Source of the DNA: Flavobacterium sp.
Lineage (GTDB): Bacteria > Bacteroidota > Bacteroidia > Flavobacteriales > Flavobacteriaceae
Assembly (NCBI GenBank): GCA_014379405.1
Contig: JACMLU010000025.1
Span: forward strand, 186,001 to 250,000
DNA: 64,000 bases
Direction: 5' to 3'
The position numbers and the translations under genes are program-made. Shown piece by piece: positions 7,072 through 16,128 of the stretch. The notes beneath the pieces are model-generated. The model saw only the letters and a program-made list of their open reading frames with translations. It was not told the origin of the DNA and made no database searches. Numbering within the stretch: position 1 is the stretch's first letter; the number at the start of each line of letters is the position of its first letter.

Positions 7072-9855
7072 ATGCCAAAAACTTCACTTTTAATTGCAAT
7101 TTTATCCTTGTTTTCTTTATCCGTTTTTGCTCAAAAAGCAAACGTTTCGGGTGTTTTGACCGATGGTACCGAAAAAACGCCTGTTTACAACTCGGTTATC
7201 GCCTTACTAACCCCCAAAGATTCCATTTTATATAAGTTTACCCGATCGGATAAAAAAGGAAACTTTGACCTTAAAAATGTAAAAGCCGGAAACTATATTG
7301 TGATGACTTCTCATAGACAATATGCCGATTATTTAGATGATATAACCGTGAGTGAAACTGGAAAAAATTTAGGAACAATTGCTTTGGTAAGCAAAATTAA
7401 CGCGCTTAGAGAAGTAATTATAAAAACAGGTTCTATTAGAATCAAAGGAGATACGACAAGTTACAGAGCCAGTGATTTTGTTGTTGGTGCTAATGATAAC
7501 GTAGAAGAATTATTGAAGAAACTACCTGGAATCCAAGTAGATAAAAATGGTGTTATAAAAGCTATGGGCGAAACGGTGCAAAAAGTATTGGTCGATGGCG
7601 AAGAATTTTTTGGAGATGATCCAGGAATGGCTGTAAAAAATTTGCGAGCAGATGCCGTAAAAGAAGTCCAAGTTTTTGATAAGAAAAGTGACCAAGCCGA
7701 GTTTACAGGAATTGATGATGGCGAAAGAAAAAAAACCATTAATCTAAAATTAAAAGAAGACAAAAAGAAAGGATATTTTGGTAAAATTGATGGTGCAAAT
7801 GAGCCATTTACAGGTTCTGATTCCAGATACAATACCAATCTTATGTTTAGCAGTTTTAAAGGCAAAAGAAAAATATCGGCATTTTTATTGAATGGTAATA
7901 CTGGTCAAGATGGACTTAGTTGGCAAGATAGCGATAAGTTTGGAGGTCGTGATAGTAATGTGAGTATGAATATGGACGATGATGGAAATGTAGATTATGA
8001 ATGGACGGGTGGCAATAATGATGAAGAACCTTATGTTGATACTCAAAATGGATTTATCAAAAACACCAATGCGGGATTGCAGTACAGCAACAAGTGGAAT
8101 GATAAACAAACATTGAATTTATCACCAAAATACAATAAGCAAATTTATACAAACAACAATACTAGAAAAACACAAACCCAAGTAGGAGAAACCCAATTAA
8201 TCGAAAACACTTCTAAAGTAAGCAACATTAATAGGAGTAATTTTAAATTGAATGCTATTTACGATGTAAAATTAGATTCTTTAAACAGTTTACGAATTAC
8301 TGCCAAAACTAATTTTTATAATACGGAAAGTGATGAATTTACATCCGGAAACACTACCGGAGATGATGGATTGTTAAAAAACAAACAGCTAAAAACATTT
8401 ACTACAGATTCCGACAAAACTTCTCTATCGGCCAGTATTTTATTTAAACATAAATTCGCCAAACCCCGTCGTACATTTTCTGTAAACGCTAGTGTAAACA
8501 CTTTGAGTTCGGATGCAAATAATTTTTTAAAGTCTTTCAACGAAGGCTATAAAGATGGTGCTTTAGACTCCAGAGTCGATTTGGATCAAAACAAAATTGA
8601 GGAGAAAACAAATCAAAATTTAACTGTAAACGCTATTTATACAGAACCTATTGGTAAGAAATATGCAATGCAATTTGGCTATCAAGTTACACAAAACAAG
8701 GGCGAAAGCGATTATTTGACCTATAATTATTCTAATCTTACAGGAAATTATGATGAGCTTGTAAATAATTTGTCAAACCAGTTCGACCAGACTATAATAA
8801 CCAACAAGCCTAACATTAAATTGAGTTATAATTCCAAAAAAATCACTTATAACTTTGGAGGCGGCATTGGATTTACTTCGTTTGATTTGGAAGATCAAAC
8901 TTTAAACAAAGAATACAAACGCAATTACACCAATTTTTTTCCGTCTGCGAATTTCAATTATAAGTACAAAAGCAACAGCAATTTGCGCATCAATTATCAA
9001 GGCGCAACAAAACAGCCTACACTCAACCAGTTGCAGCCTTTGAGAGAAAATCAAGACTTTTTTAATCAAACCATAGGGAATCCAGATTTAAAGCAATCTT
9101 TTACCAACAGTTTTAATCTATCTAACAGCACTTATAGCGTTTTGACAGAAACGCATTTTTATCAAAGTTTATCATACAGAACGACATCTAATTTGATTTC
9201 TTACAGCAGAGTCATAGATCCAGAAAGTGCCCTAACAATTTCCAAACCCATAAACACGAATGGCAATTATTCTGTCAATTTGTACATAGGATATGGTTTT
9301 AAGATAAAGAAACTCGATTTACAAGTTGATCTTAATCCAAATCTAAGCTACAATAAATCTGTTAATAGCATTAATTTAAGCACTAACAATTCTAAAATTT
9401 TAAATTCAGGATTTTCCGTGTATTTAAATAAATCCAAAGCAAAGAAATACGACATTAGTTTGAGTAATAATTTTTCAAATAGCAGAAACGCCACTTCACA
9501 AAACGATGAAGTAAAGTCATTTAACACCAATAATTTAGGATTGAACATAGGCGTTTATTTCATGGAAAAATGGAAAGTGTTCACCGATTACAATTTGTCC
9601 ACTCGACAAAAAACAGAAGACTTTCAGGATAATCTCACCAATCAATTGTGGAATGCAAGGCTACAACGCACTTTCAAAAACGATGAGTTTACCGCTTATT
9701 TCATGGTGCGAGACATTTTGAACCAAAACATAGGCATCCGAAGATATGCTTACGACAACTCAATCACGGAGGAACAAAATGACCGACTCAAAAGATATGC
9801 CATGATAGGATTTACCTGGAATTTTAAAAACAAAGGCGAAAAAACAAACAAATAA
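7072..9855 (+). CDS. Outer-membrane beta-barrel protein, TonB-receptor-like with carboxypeptidase-regulatory-like domain
   Basis: 927 residues. Signal peptide MPKTSLLIAILSLFSLSVFA (cleavage near 20), then a carboxypeptidase-regulatory-like domain (about 23-110), a plug-like segment with VEELLKKLPGIQVDKNGVI (about 145-165) and VLVDGEEFFGDDP, and a long C-terminal barrel rich in alternating aromatic and Asn/Ser strands (about 230-920). This is the architecture of the outer membrane beta-barrel family (PF14905 type) related to TonB-dependent receptors. It is followed 57 bp downstream by a GLPGLI protein, a pairing very common in Flavobacteria; the pair is thought to act at the outer membrane, but the substrate is unknown. 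Confidence 0.9.
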   Translation: MPKTSLLIAILSLFSLSVFAQKANVSGVLTDGTEKTPVYNSVIALLTPKDSILYKFTRSDKKGNFDLKNVKAGNYIVMTSHRQYADYLDDITVSETGKNLGTIALVSKINALREVIIKTGSIRIKGDTTSYRASDFVVGANDNVEELLKKLPGIQVDKNGVIKAMGETVQKVLVDGEEFFGDDPGMAVKNLRADAVKEVQVFDKKSDQAEFTGIDDGERKKTINLKLKEDKKKGYFGKIDGANEPFTGSDSRYNTNLMFSSFKGKRKISAFLLNGNTGQDGLSWQDSDKFGGRDSNVSMNMDDDGNVDYEWTGGNNDEEPYVDTQNGFIKNTNAGLQYSNKWNDKQTLNLSPKYNKQIYTNNNTRKTQTQVGETQLIENTSKVSNINRSNFKLNAIYDVKLDSLNSLRITAKTNFYNTESDEFTSGNTTGDDGLLKNKQLKTFTTDSDKTSLSASILFKHKFAKPRRTFSVNASVNTLSSDANNFLKSFNEGYKDGALDSRVDLDQNKIEEKTNQNLTVNAIYTEPIGKKYAMQFGYQVTQNKGESDYLTYNYSNLTGNYDELVNNLSNQFDQTIITNKPNIKLSYNSKKITYNFGGGIGFTSFDLEDQTLNKEYKRNYTNFFPSANFNYKYKSNSNLRINYQGATKQPTLNQLQPLRENQDFFNQTIGNPDLKQSFTNSFNLSNSTYSVLTETHFYQSLSYRTTSNLISYSRVIDPESALTISKPINTNGNYSVNLYIGYGFKIKKLDLQVDLNPNLSYNKSVNSINLSTNNSKILNSGFSVYLNKSKAKKYDISLSNNFSNSRNATSQNDEVKSFNTNNLGLNIGVYFMEKWKVFTDYNLSTRQKTEDFQDNLTNQLWNARLQRTFKNDEFTAYFMVRDILNQNIGIRRYAYDNSITEEQNDRLKRYAMIGFTWNFKNKGEKTNK

Positions 9856-9912
9856 ATTCGTGCTCGCACTAAAATCCAAAAGCTAATTACGGAAAAGATT
9901 AAATTTATATAT

Positions 9913-10674
9913 ATGAAATCAATACTTTTTATTCTTGCAACACTAATTTTTACAACCACGGCAACAGCGCAGCAATTTATAGAAAAAGCGGTAGTTGAAT
10001 ATGAAGTAAATACGAATTTAAAAAAAACAATGAGCAATCAGAGTTGGGATGAGATGATGAAAGACAACCTTTCCGACCTAAAAATATCGTATTACACCTA
10101 TACTTTTGCTGACAACAAAAGCATTTTCAAATTTGATCGATGGAGTCCAAAAACAAGAATTCCAAAATACCAAAAAGACGTTGACGAAGAAAACACTTGG
10201 TATTTTGATTTTGGAGCCAATAAAATGATGATGCAAAAACAAATTGTGGGAACTAATTTTGTCATATCCGACAGCATCCCAAACATTGAATGGAAAATCA
10301 CAAATGAAAACAGGGAAATAGCAGGTTACAATTGCCGAAAAGCCGTTGGCAAAATAATGGATGACGTTTATGTATTTGCTTTTTATACTGATGAGATCAC
10401 CATTTCTGGAGGTCCTTGTTCCATCCACGGATTGCCGGGTTTGATTTTGGGACTTTCAATTCCCAGATTATACACCTCATATGTAGCCACCAAAGTAGAT
10501 TTGACGATGACTAAAGCCTCCGAAATAAAACCCATCACAGCCAAAAAGACCTATGATTTATTGGGTCTAAAGAAGGAAATGGAAGAAAAAACGAAAGAAT
10601 GGTTCAGCTATGGAGAAGATAAAGAGGAGAACTTAAGACAAAAAAATCTTTTCTTGTGGAACGCTTTTTTATAA
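9913..10674 (+). CDS. GLPGLI family protein
   Basis: 253 residues with a signal peptide (MKSILFILATLIFTTTATAQ). The family motif appears as GGPCSIHGLPGLILGL at about residues 165-180, preceded by the usual YNCRKAVGKI and AFYTDEI segments. GLPGLI proteins are secreted Bacteroidota proteins of unknown function usually encoded next to an outer-membrane beta-barrel gene, as here. It is probably co-transcribed with the preceding gene. Confidence 0.93.
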   Translation: MKSILFILATLIFTTTATAQQFIEKAVVEYEVNTNLKKTMSNQSWDEMMKDNLSDLKISYYTYTFADNKSIFKFDRWSPKTRIPKYQKDVDEENTWYFDFGANKMMMQKQIVGTNFVISDSIPNIEWKITNENREIAGYNCRKAVGKIMDDVYVFAFYTDEITISGGPCSIHGLPGLILGLSIPRLYTSYVATKVDLTMTKASEIKPITAKKTYDLLGLKKEMEEKTKEWFSYGEDKEENLRQKNLFLWNAFL

Positions 10675-10727
10675 TTCTTTTAATGACAAATGAATTCGTG
10701 CAATTCCCGTAAAAAATAAATCACAAA

Positions 10728-10940
10728 CCTGAGTTCTATTGTTAAGTGTTTGAATTACAATGATTTTTATCCCGTAGGGATTTAATATTGGTAGAAAATA
10801 AATAGACACATTTTTTTGTCCCGTAGGGACTATATATTTTACCTAAATTGATTTAGTCCCTACAGGACAAATGTCCATAACACCTTGACCTTACTACCTA
10901 TGTTAAATCCCTACGGGATAAAAAAATAATCGAACTCAGG
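10728..10940. mobile_element. MITE-like element (213 bp) with 7-bp target-site duplication
   Basis: The element begins CCTGAGTTC and ends GAACTCAGG; the terminal inverted repeats match at about 14 of 16 positions. It is flanked on both sides by TCACAAA (10721-10727 and 10941-10947), a 7-bp target duplication. Inside, two further pairs of inverted motifs (TCCCGTAGGGAT with ATCCCTACGGGA, and GTCCCGTAGGGAC with GTCCCTACAGGAC) make the whole element a nested hairpin. It has no ORF. The paralogous copy at 6619 shows the uninterrupted site, so the insertion can be read directly. It lies exactly at the stop codon of the gene at 10941-11249, whose TGA is restored by the duplicated bases. Confidence 0.85.
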
Positions 10941-11249
10941 TCACAAATAAATCTTTTCATCTTGGCAACGCTTCAAGATATAACGTTGCAAGTTCGAAAT
11001 GGTTTCTTGATAAGCGGGAGCTTCAAAACCAAAACGTTCGTTTTCCATTTGTTCTTTCTGGATGGCGTTGCAGCCTTTGATGACTTCTTTGAGCATATCG
11101 AGCATCGCCAATTCTTTATTGTTGGTTTTCTGGAATTTGAACTCCACGATTTCATCCTGCAATTGCTCGCAATAGTCCAAAAGTTGCGCCACTTCTGGTT
11201 CGTCCAGAAGGGAAGGGTTGGTTTTGAATATTTCTCGGGTGGATTTCAT
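10941..11249 (-). CDS. Small conserved protein of unknown function
   Basis: 102 residues, alpha-helical, highly charged, no signal peptide or membrane segment: MKSTREIFKTNPSLLDEPEV, then LLDYCEQLQDEIVEFKFQK and a C-terminal ETISNLQRYILKRCQDEKIYL. I do not recognise the family. A second, broken copy lies at 6619-6866. The MITE-like element is inserted at the stop codon without changing the protein. Confidence 0.7.
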   Translation of the reverse strand: MKSTREIFKTNPSLLDEPEVAQLLDYCEQLQDEIVEFKFQKTNNKELAMLDMLKEVIKGCNAIQKEQMENERFGFEAPAYQETISNLQRYILKRCQDEKIYL

Positions 11250-11288
11250 AATGTAAAATGGTTTTGAGTCGCAGTTCCAAGGTGTATT

Positions 11289-12409
11289 TTAATTATAATA
11301 CTCTATTTTTCGCTCAGCAATTGCAGATGGTTGTCCTTCCTTACTACCCTCCATATAGATATTGCATTTTATCCAGTTGTCATGGCTATCGTACTCATAG
11401 CTGTAATAGTATTCTTTTACTGGTATATCTTGTTCTGGGTAATTAGGGATAAACTCTGTCTTAATAATGTCTCCATTTTCATTAAAAATTTTTACAAAGT
11501 TTTTAGTAGGGTTAGACATTTCTCCTGGACCTGTAATATAATATTTTACAGTTTCTACATAATCTTTAGTAGGGTGATAGCTGTATTCCTCCTTGGCAAC
11601 TATTGCTCCGCAACCATACATAGTAACTTGTGTAATGCGACCCAGTGAATCATAAGCATAATGCATTTGTAAGTCTTCACAAAAGTCACACTCCGTACCC
11701 ATATCTGTATAAGCCATTTTTTTACCCCATGGACCTGCTATTATTTTCAAGTTGAAAACCTGCCCTTTTTCATCATAACTAAATATTTTTCGGGTTTTTA
11801 AATCATCTTTTTGGGCAGTTTTATCCTTTATTGTTTCTCCAAATCTGTATACAATATACTTTTGTTCTTCGGCTACTCTTCCTTGTTTATCATATATATA
11901 TATATATATCTTCATCATAACTTTGCCATATTTTATCCTTAACTATTGTTACTTCCTTTTCAACTGATACGCTATTTAGTTTTAATAATAAATTGTAATT
12001 AGATACTGGATAATACTGCTTTAAAGCTATTTTGTACTTGCTTTTTTCGAACCAATCTTTATCTTCATAAATGTACTCCTCGGCTTTTTTATAATCAATA
12101 GCAGTAAAATATTTTTTTTTCTGGAATAGTTCCAATAATGGCTTTTATTCTGCCGTATTGATCAAACTCGAGGTAGGGTGAATGACGAATGTCATTAGAT
12201 AGAATGACACGTTCTTTATCGTGTCTTGACAAGTTTTCTCTTTCATTTAATTTTAAATATACCTTTTTAACACTATCTTTTAAATGTTTTCCTGATTGTC
12301 TATTGTTTTGATATGAAAACAGACCACTATATTTTTGCTCATTTTGTGCATGAATCGCTATTGATGATAATACTGTTGCGACTATTAAAGACCTTAAAAA
12401 TGATTTCAT
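11289..12409 (-). pseudogene. Secreted YD-repeat-like protein broken by two frameshifts at simple repeats
   Basis: Three overlapping reading frames join into one protein of about 373 residues: a signal peptide (MKSFLRSLIVATVLSSIAIHA) with LEFDQYGRIKAIIG; a middle part; and a C-terminal part with YDKQGRV, YDEKGQVF, YDSLGRITQV and YEYDSHDNW, which resemble the YD/RHS-type repeat of secreted Bacteroidota proteins. The first break is in a run of nine T (12112-12120), where one base fewer restores the frame. The second is in an (AT)9 tract (11892-11909), where seven or ten units would restore it. Both breaks at slippage-prone tracts suggest sequencing error or phase variation as much as decay. The function is unknown. 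Confidence 0.7.
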
Positions 12410-12486
12410 AAAAGACAGTTTTTATTTTAGGAAATTATAGTATTAATTTCTTTGCTAATATAAGAAAAACCACAACCTCCCTAAAA

Positions 12487-12516
12487 CAAAAAAACTTCCC
12501 TTTTCAGAGAAGTTTT
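12487..12516 (-). terminator. Terminator for the PaaE-type reductase gene
   Basis: Read on the minus strand, AAAACTTC and GGAAGTTTTTTT form a hairpin ending in a T run, about 45 bp beyond the stop codon at 12560. Confidence 0.65.
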
Positions 12517-12559
12517 CGTTAACTATTTAATTTTTGAAATCTGCAATCTGCAATCTGAT

Positions 12560-13612
12560 TTAAACATCATCAAAATCCACCACGATTTCTGCGGAGGTTG
12601 GATGGGCTTGGCAAGTAAGAATCAAACCTTCGGCGATTTCACTATCGGTTAGGATGGAGTTTTTCTTCATTTCGGCCGTTCCAGATTTTACTCGGGCGAG
12701 ACAGCTACTGCAAATTCCACCTTGGCAAGAATAAGGAGCATCGATTCCTTGTTTCAAAGCCGCTTCGAGGATGGTTTGTTTTTGCGACATTTCGAAAGTC
12801 GTGTCGTCGTCGTCCACCGTAATGGTGATTTTGGAGTGGCCTTCGTGAGAACTGGCTTCCAGATTTTCGACAGAAGAACTGGAGAACAATTCAAACTTGA
12901 TGTCTGAATCCGCGATGTTGTGTTCTTTTAAAACTTTGGAAACCGTGTTGATCATTTCTTCCGGCCCGCACAAATAAAACTTGTCGAATTCCAGTTCCTT
13001 GTGTTTGTTGTTCAAGACAAAATTCACGACAGATTTATCAATTCGACCAAAAAGTGCTGCATCGGCTTTGGCTTGACTGTACACATAATGCACAAACAAT
13101 CTTCCGGTATATTTCAGGTGCAAATCGTGTAATTCTTGGTAAAAAATGGTTTCCTCCGATAATTTATTTCCGTAAACCAAAACGAAAGAGCTTTGCGGTT
13201 CGCTTTTCAACACCGATTTCAATATGGAAATGGCTGGCGTGATTCCGCTTCCGGCCACAAATGCCGCATAGTTTTTAAGGTTGTGACTTTCGGGTTCGAA
13301 AGTGAATTTTCCTTCCGGTTTTCCCACTTCAAGAACATCGCCCGCTTTTAGTTTGGTGTTGGCAAATTGGGAAAAAGCACCGTTTTTCACGGCTTTCACC
13401 GCAATTCTCAATTCACCGCTTTCTGGCGAAGAACAAATGGAATAGGCACGACGAATTTCTTTGCCATCCAGCGTCAATCTCAAATTGACATATTGACCCG
13501 CAACGAAAGTATAATGAGGTTTGAATTCCTCAGGAACATTAAAAAGTATGGAAACTGCGTCCTTGGTCTCGCGTTTTACTTCTTTTATGATGAGTTTTTT
13601 GAATAAAGGCAT
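12560..13612 (-). CDS. paaE: PaaE-type 2Fe-2S ferredoxin-NAD(P)H reductase
   Basis: 350 residues. The N-terminal FAD domain has RRAYSICSSP (about residue 54), the NAD-binding domain has AGSGITPAISILKS and FYLCGPEEMI, and the C-terminal ferredoxin domain carries CQGGICSSC...C for a plant-type 2Fe-2S cluster. This order is that of the reductase subunit (PaaE) of the phenylacetyl-CoA epoxidase, which passes electrons from NADPH. No other paa genes are in the window, so the redox partner here is uncertain. A TTG start six codons further upstream (13630) is possible on paper, but a -7 box (TATATTTG, 13635-13628) overlaps it, so ATG 13612 is chosen. Confidence 0.88.
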   Translation of the reverse strand: MPLFKKLIIKEVKRETKDAVSILFNVPEEFKPHYTFVAGQYVNLRLTLDGKEIRRAYSICSSPESGELRIAVKAVKNGAFSQFANTKLKAGDVLEVGKPEGKFTFEPESHNLKNYAAFVAGSGITPAISILKSVLKSEPQSSFVLVYGNKLSEETIFYQELHDLHLKYTGRLFVHYVYSQAKADAALFGRIDKSVVNFVLNNKHKELEFDKFYLCGPEEMINTVSKVLKEHNIADSDIKFELFSSSSVENLEASSHEGHSKITITVDDDDTTFEMSQKQTILEAALKQGIDAPYSCQGGICSSCLARVKSGTAEMKKNSILTDSEIAEGLILTCQAHPTSAEIVVDFDDV

Positions 13613-13627
13613 TGGACTATTTTTTTG

Positions 13628-13635
13628 CAAATATA
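13628..13635 (-). promoter_or_regulatory. -7 promoter box of the reductase gene
   Basis: On the minus strand TATATTTG fits the Bacteroidota consensus TAnnTTTG and ends 15 bp before the ATG at 13612. It decides against the longer TTG start. Confidence 0.5.
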
Positions 13636-13736
13636 GTAAACCTAAAAAAACAAGAAAGTTTATGGGTTTAGAAGTTTAGTTTTTTTGTAACATTTACTTA
13701 CATTTAACAACTAATACAAAATCAAATGTTAAAATT

Positions 13737-15206
13737 ATGATTCAAAAATTCCTTTATCTCGAATGGAAGGCTTTTACAAGGTCGGCTTCGTTTGGAGCAA
13801 ATTTGGCCATAAAAATACTGATGGGTTTTTTGGCACTCTATTTCACATTGGTTTTTTTGGCGGTGGGAATATTGGCATTTTACGTCCTCAAGAAAATGCA
13901 TTTTGACCCCATAGTCACCATCAATAAATTCATGATTTATTATTTGGTATTTGATTTAATCCTTCGACTTTTGTTGCAGAAAATCCCAGTGATGAACATT
14001 CGTCCGCTCTTGATTTTCCCCATAAAAAAATCCACCATTGTTCATTTTTCATTGGGAAAAACAGTCTTGTCCTTCTTCAATTTCGTTCACGCTTTTTTCT
14101 TTCTTCCTTTTAGCATTGTCTTGATTTACGAAGGATATGATGTGTTGTCCGTCATACTTTGGCATACGGCAATGGTTTCCTTGATTTACATCAACAATTT
14201 TGTCAACATTCTATTGAGCAACAAAGATAATTTATTGGCTATTTTTATTGGAATTGCAGCTATTTTTGGCGGCTTGCAATACTATGGTTTTTTTAACATC
14301 ACGAATTACACGGCTCCTTTTTATGATGCGCTTTTCAACACCCATTGGGCTTTTACCATTCCTGTAATTTTGTTAGCCGGCTTGTATTATGTCACGTTCC
14401 ATTATTTCAAAAGCAATTTGTACCTCGATGCGGGACTTTCCAGTAAACACGACATTGCCAAAACAGAAGATTTGACTTGGTTGAACCAATTTGGCACCAT
14501 CGGTACATTCTTGAAAAACGACATAAAATTGATTAAAAGAAACAAACGTTCTAAAACCACTGTTGGATTGAGCGTGATGTTCCTTTTTTATGGACTACTT
14601 TTTTTTACCAATGGAATAGAAGCTTACAACAATCCCGTGATGCATATTTTTGCCGGAATTTTTGTGTCGGGAGGATTTTTAATCACTTTTGGACAATTTG
14701 TACCGAGTTGGGACAGTGCTTACTACCAATTAATGATGACGCAAAACATTCCTTACAAAGGCTATTTGAGTTCCAAGTGGTGGTTGATGGTAATTGCTAC
14801 GATAGTGTCCACCATCCTTGCTTCGTTCTATCTTTATTTCGGATGGCAAATCTATATGACCATTGTAGTGGGAGCCATTTACAACATTGGAGTCAATTCC
14901 CATTTGGTTTTGCTGGGTGGCGCATTTACCAAAACGCCCATAGATTTGAGTTCTGGAAAAGGTGCTTTTGGCGATAAAAAAGCGTTCAATATAAAAACGA
15001 TGTTAGTATCCATTCCGCAATTGGCTTTGCCAGTTTTGCTATATTGGACCGGTGCTACTTTGGCCAATGCCAATGTTGGCCTCGCATTGGTGGCTTTGTT
15101 GGGAATAATGGGATTTGCCTTTAAAAACAAAGCTTTTTCCATGATTGAAAAAATATACAAAACAGAAAAATACGCAACTATAGCGGCTTACAAACAAAAG
15201 GGTTAA
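13737..15206 (+). CDS. DUF5687 membrane protein, ABC exporter permease
   Basis: 489 residues with about ten to twelve transmembrane segments and the N-terminal FLYLEWKAFTRSASFGANLA typical of DUF5687 proteins. These are permease-like proteins encoded next to an ABC ATPase, as here (ATPase gene 52 bp downstream). Together they should form a two-gene ABC exporter in the cytoplasmic membrane; the substrate cannot be told. Confidence 0.85.
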   Translation: MIQKFLYLEWKAFTRSASFGANLAIKILMGFLALYFTLVFLAVGILAFYVLKKMHFDPIVTINKFMIYYLVFDLILRLLLQKIPVMNIRPLLIFPIKKSTIVHFSLGKTVLSFFNFVHAFFFLPFSIVLIYEGYDVLSVILWHTAMVSLIYINNFVNILLSNKDNLLAIFIGIAAIFGGLQYYGFFNITNYTAPFYDALFNTHWAFTIPVILLAGLYYVTFHYFKSNLYLDAGLSSKHDIAKTEDLTWLNQFGTIGTFLKNDIKLIKRNKRSKTTVGLSVMFLFYGLLFFTNGIEAYNNPVMHIFAGIFVSGGFLITFGQFVPSWDSAYYQLMMTQNIPYKGYLSSKWWLMVIATIVSTILASFYLYFGWQIYMTIVVGAIYNIGVNSHLVLLGGAFTKTPIDLSSGKGAFGDKKAFNIKTMLVSIPQLALPVLLYWTGATLANANVGLALVALLGIMGFAFKNKAFSMIEKIYKTEKYATIAAYKQKG

Positions 15207-15258
15207 TTTTAAAATGTTAACTTCTAACCTCCAACTTCTAACTTCCAACTTCTTAAAA

Positions 15259-15954
15259 ATGATAAACGTACAAAACCTTTCAAAATCATACAACGGAACC
15301 ACCGTTTTAAAAATAGACAATCTAGAAATTCCAAAAGGACAAAGTTTTGGTCTTGTGGGCAACAACGGAGCAGGAAAAACCACTTTTTTTAGTTTGATAT
15401 TGGATTTGATCCAGCCATCGACAGGTCACATTATTAACAATGATGTTCAAGTAAATACCAGCGAAAATTGGAAACCTTTTACGGCTTCTTTTCTGGATGA
15501 AAGTTTCTTGATTGGTTATCTCACGCCCGAAGAATATTTTTATTTTATTGGCGATTTGCGAGGTCAAAACAAAGCCGATATTGATGCTTTATTGACTAAA
15601 CACGAAGAATTTTTTAACGGTGAAATCCTGAAAAACAAAAAATATTTAAGAGATTTATCCAAAGGAAATCAAAAGAAAGTGGGAATCATTGCCACACTCA
15701 TTGGCAATCCAGAAGTTGTGATTCTCGATGAACCTTTCGCCAATCTGGATCCCACAACCGTAAACCGATTGAAGAAAATAATCAAGGAACTGGCCGAAAA
15801 TCCCGATGTTACCGTTTTGGTTTCCAGTCACGATTTGCTTCATACAGTAGAAGTTTGCGACAGAATTGTTGCCCTCAACAAAGGCGAAGTCGTGAAAGAT
15901 ATCCAAACATCAAATGAAACCTTGAAGGAATTGGAAACGTTTTTTGCCGTTTAA
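15259..15954 (+). CDS. ABC transporter ATP-binding protein
   Basis: 231 residues: Walker A GNNGAGKTT (about residue 34-42), signature-like LSKGNQKKVG, Walker B VVILDEPFA, and the switch histidine in SSHDLLHT. An upstream in-frame ATG at 15214 would add 15 residues encoded by the low-complexity stretch AACTTCTAACTTCC, a common intergenic repeat type, so the ATG at 15259 (MINVQNLSKSY) is preferred. It is the partner of the DUF5687 permease upstream. Confidence 0.93.
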   Translation: MINVQNLSKSYNGTTVLKIDNLEIPKGQSFGLVGNNGAGKTTFFSLILDLIQPSTGHIINNDVQVNTSENWKPFTASFLDESFLIGYLTPEEYFYFIGDLRGQNKADIDALLTKHEEFFNGEILKNKKYLRDLSKGNQKKVGIIATLIGNPEVVILDEPFANLDPTTVNRLKKIIKELAENPDVTVLVSSHDLLHTVEVCDRIVALNKGEVVKDIQTSNETLKELETFFAV

Positions 15955-16112
15955 TACCTTAACAGATTGTGTTTTTATCTAATTGATTTTGGTATAATGC
16001 CGTTGTATATTTCATTTAGTCCAATTTTTATGGACTATTTTGAAATAACTAACGGTATAAATTTCGATATTTCAAAAAGAAACGTATTTTTACCAGTCAT
16101 TATACTAAAATG

Positions 16113-16120
16113 TACATTTG
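16113..16120 (+). promoter_or_regulatory. -7 promoter box of sprE
   Basis: TACATTTG matches TAnnTTTG and ends only 8 bp before the start codon, which would give a very short leader. No clear -33 TTTG was found at the usual spacing. Confidence 0.4.
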
Positions 16121-16128
16121 AAAGTTAA

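Noticed and set aside
10962..11267. 101-residue plus-strand frame opposite the small unknown gene
   Set aside because: The minus frame is preserved in the paralogue at 6619 up to its single frameshift, showing it is the coding one.
11331..11648. 105-residue hydrophobic frame opposite the YD-repeat gene
   Set aside because: Antisense to a frame with repeated YD motifs; hydrophobicity is a by-product of the complementary codons.
12560..13612. Evidence for a phenylacetate degradation cluster (with the ligase at 1-770)
   Set aside because: The two genes are 12 kb apart, the ligase is of the CapK-like type common in surface polysaccharide contexts, and no paaABCD genes are present.
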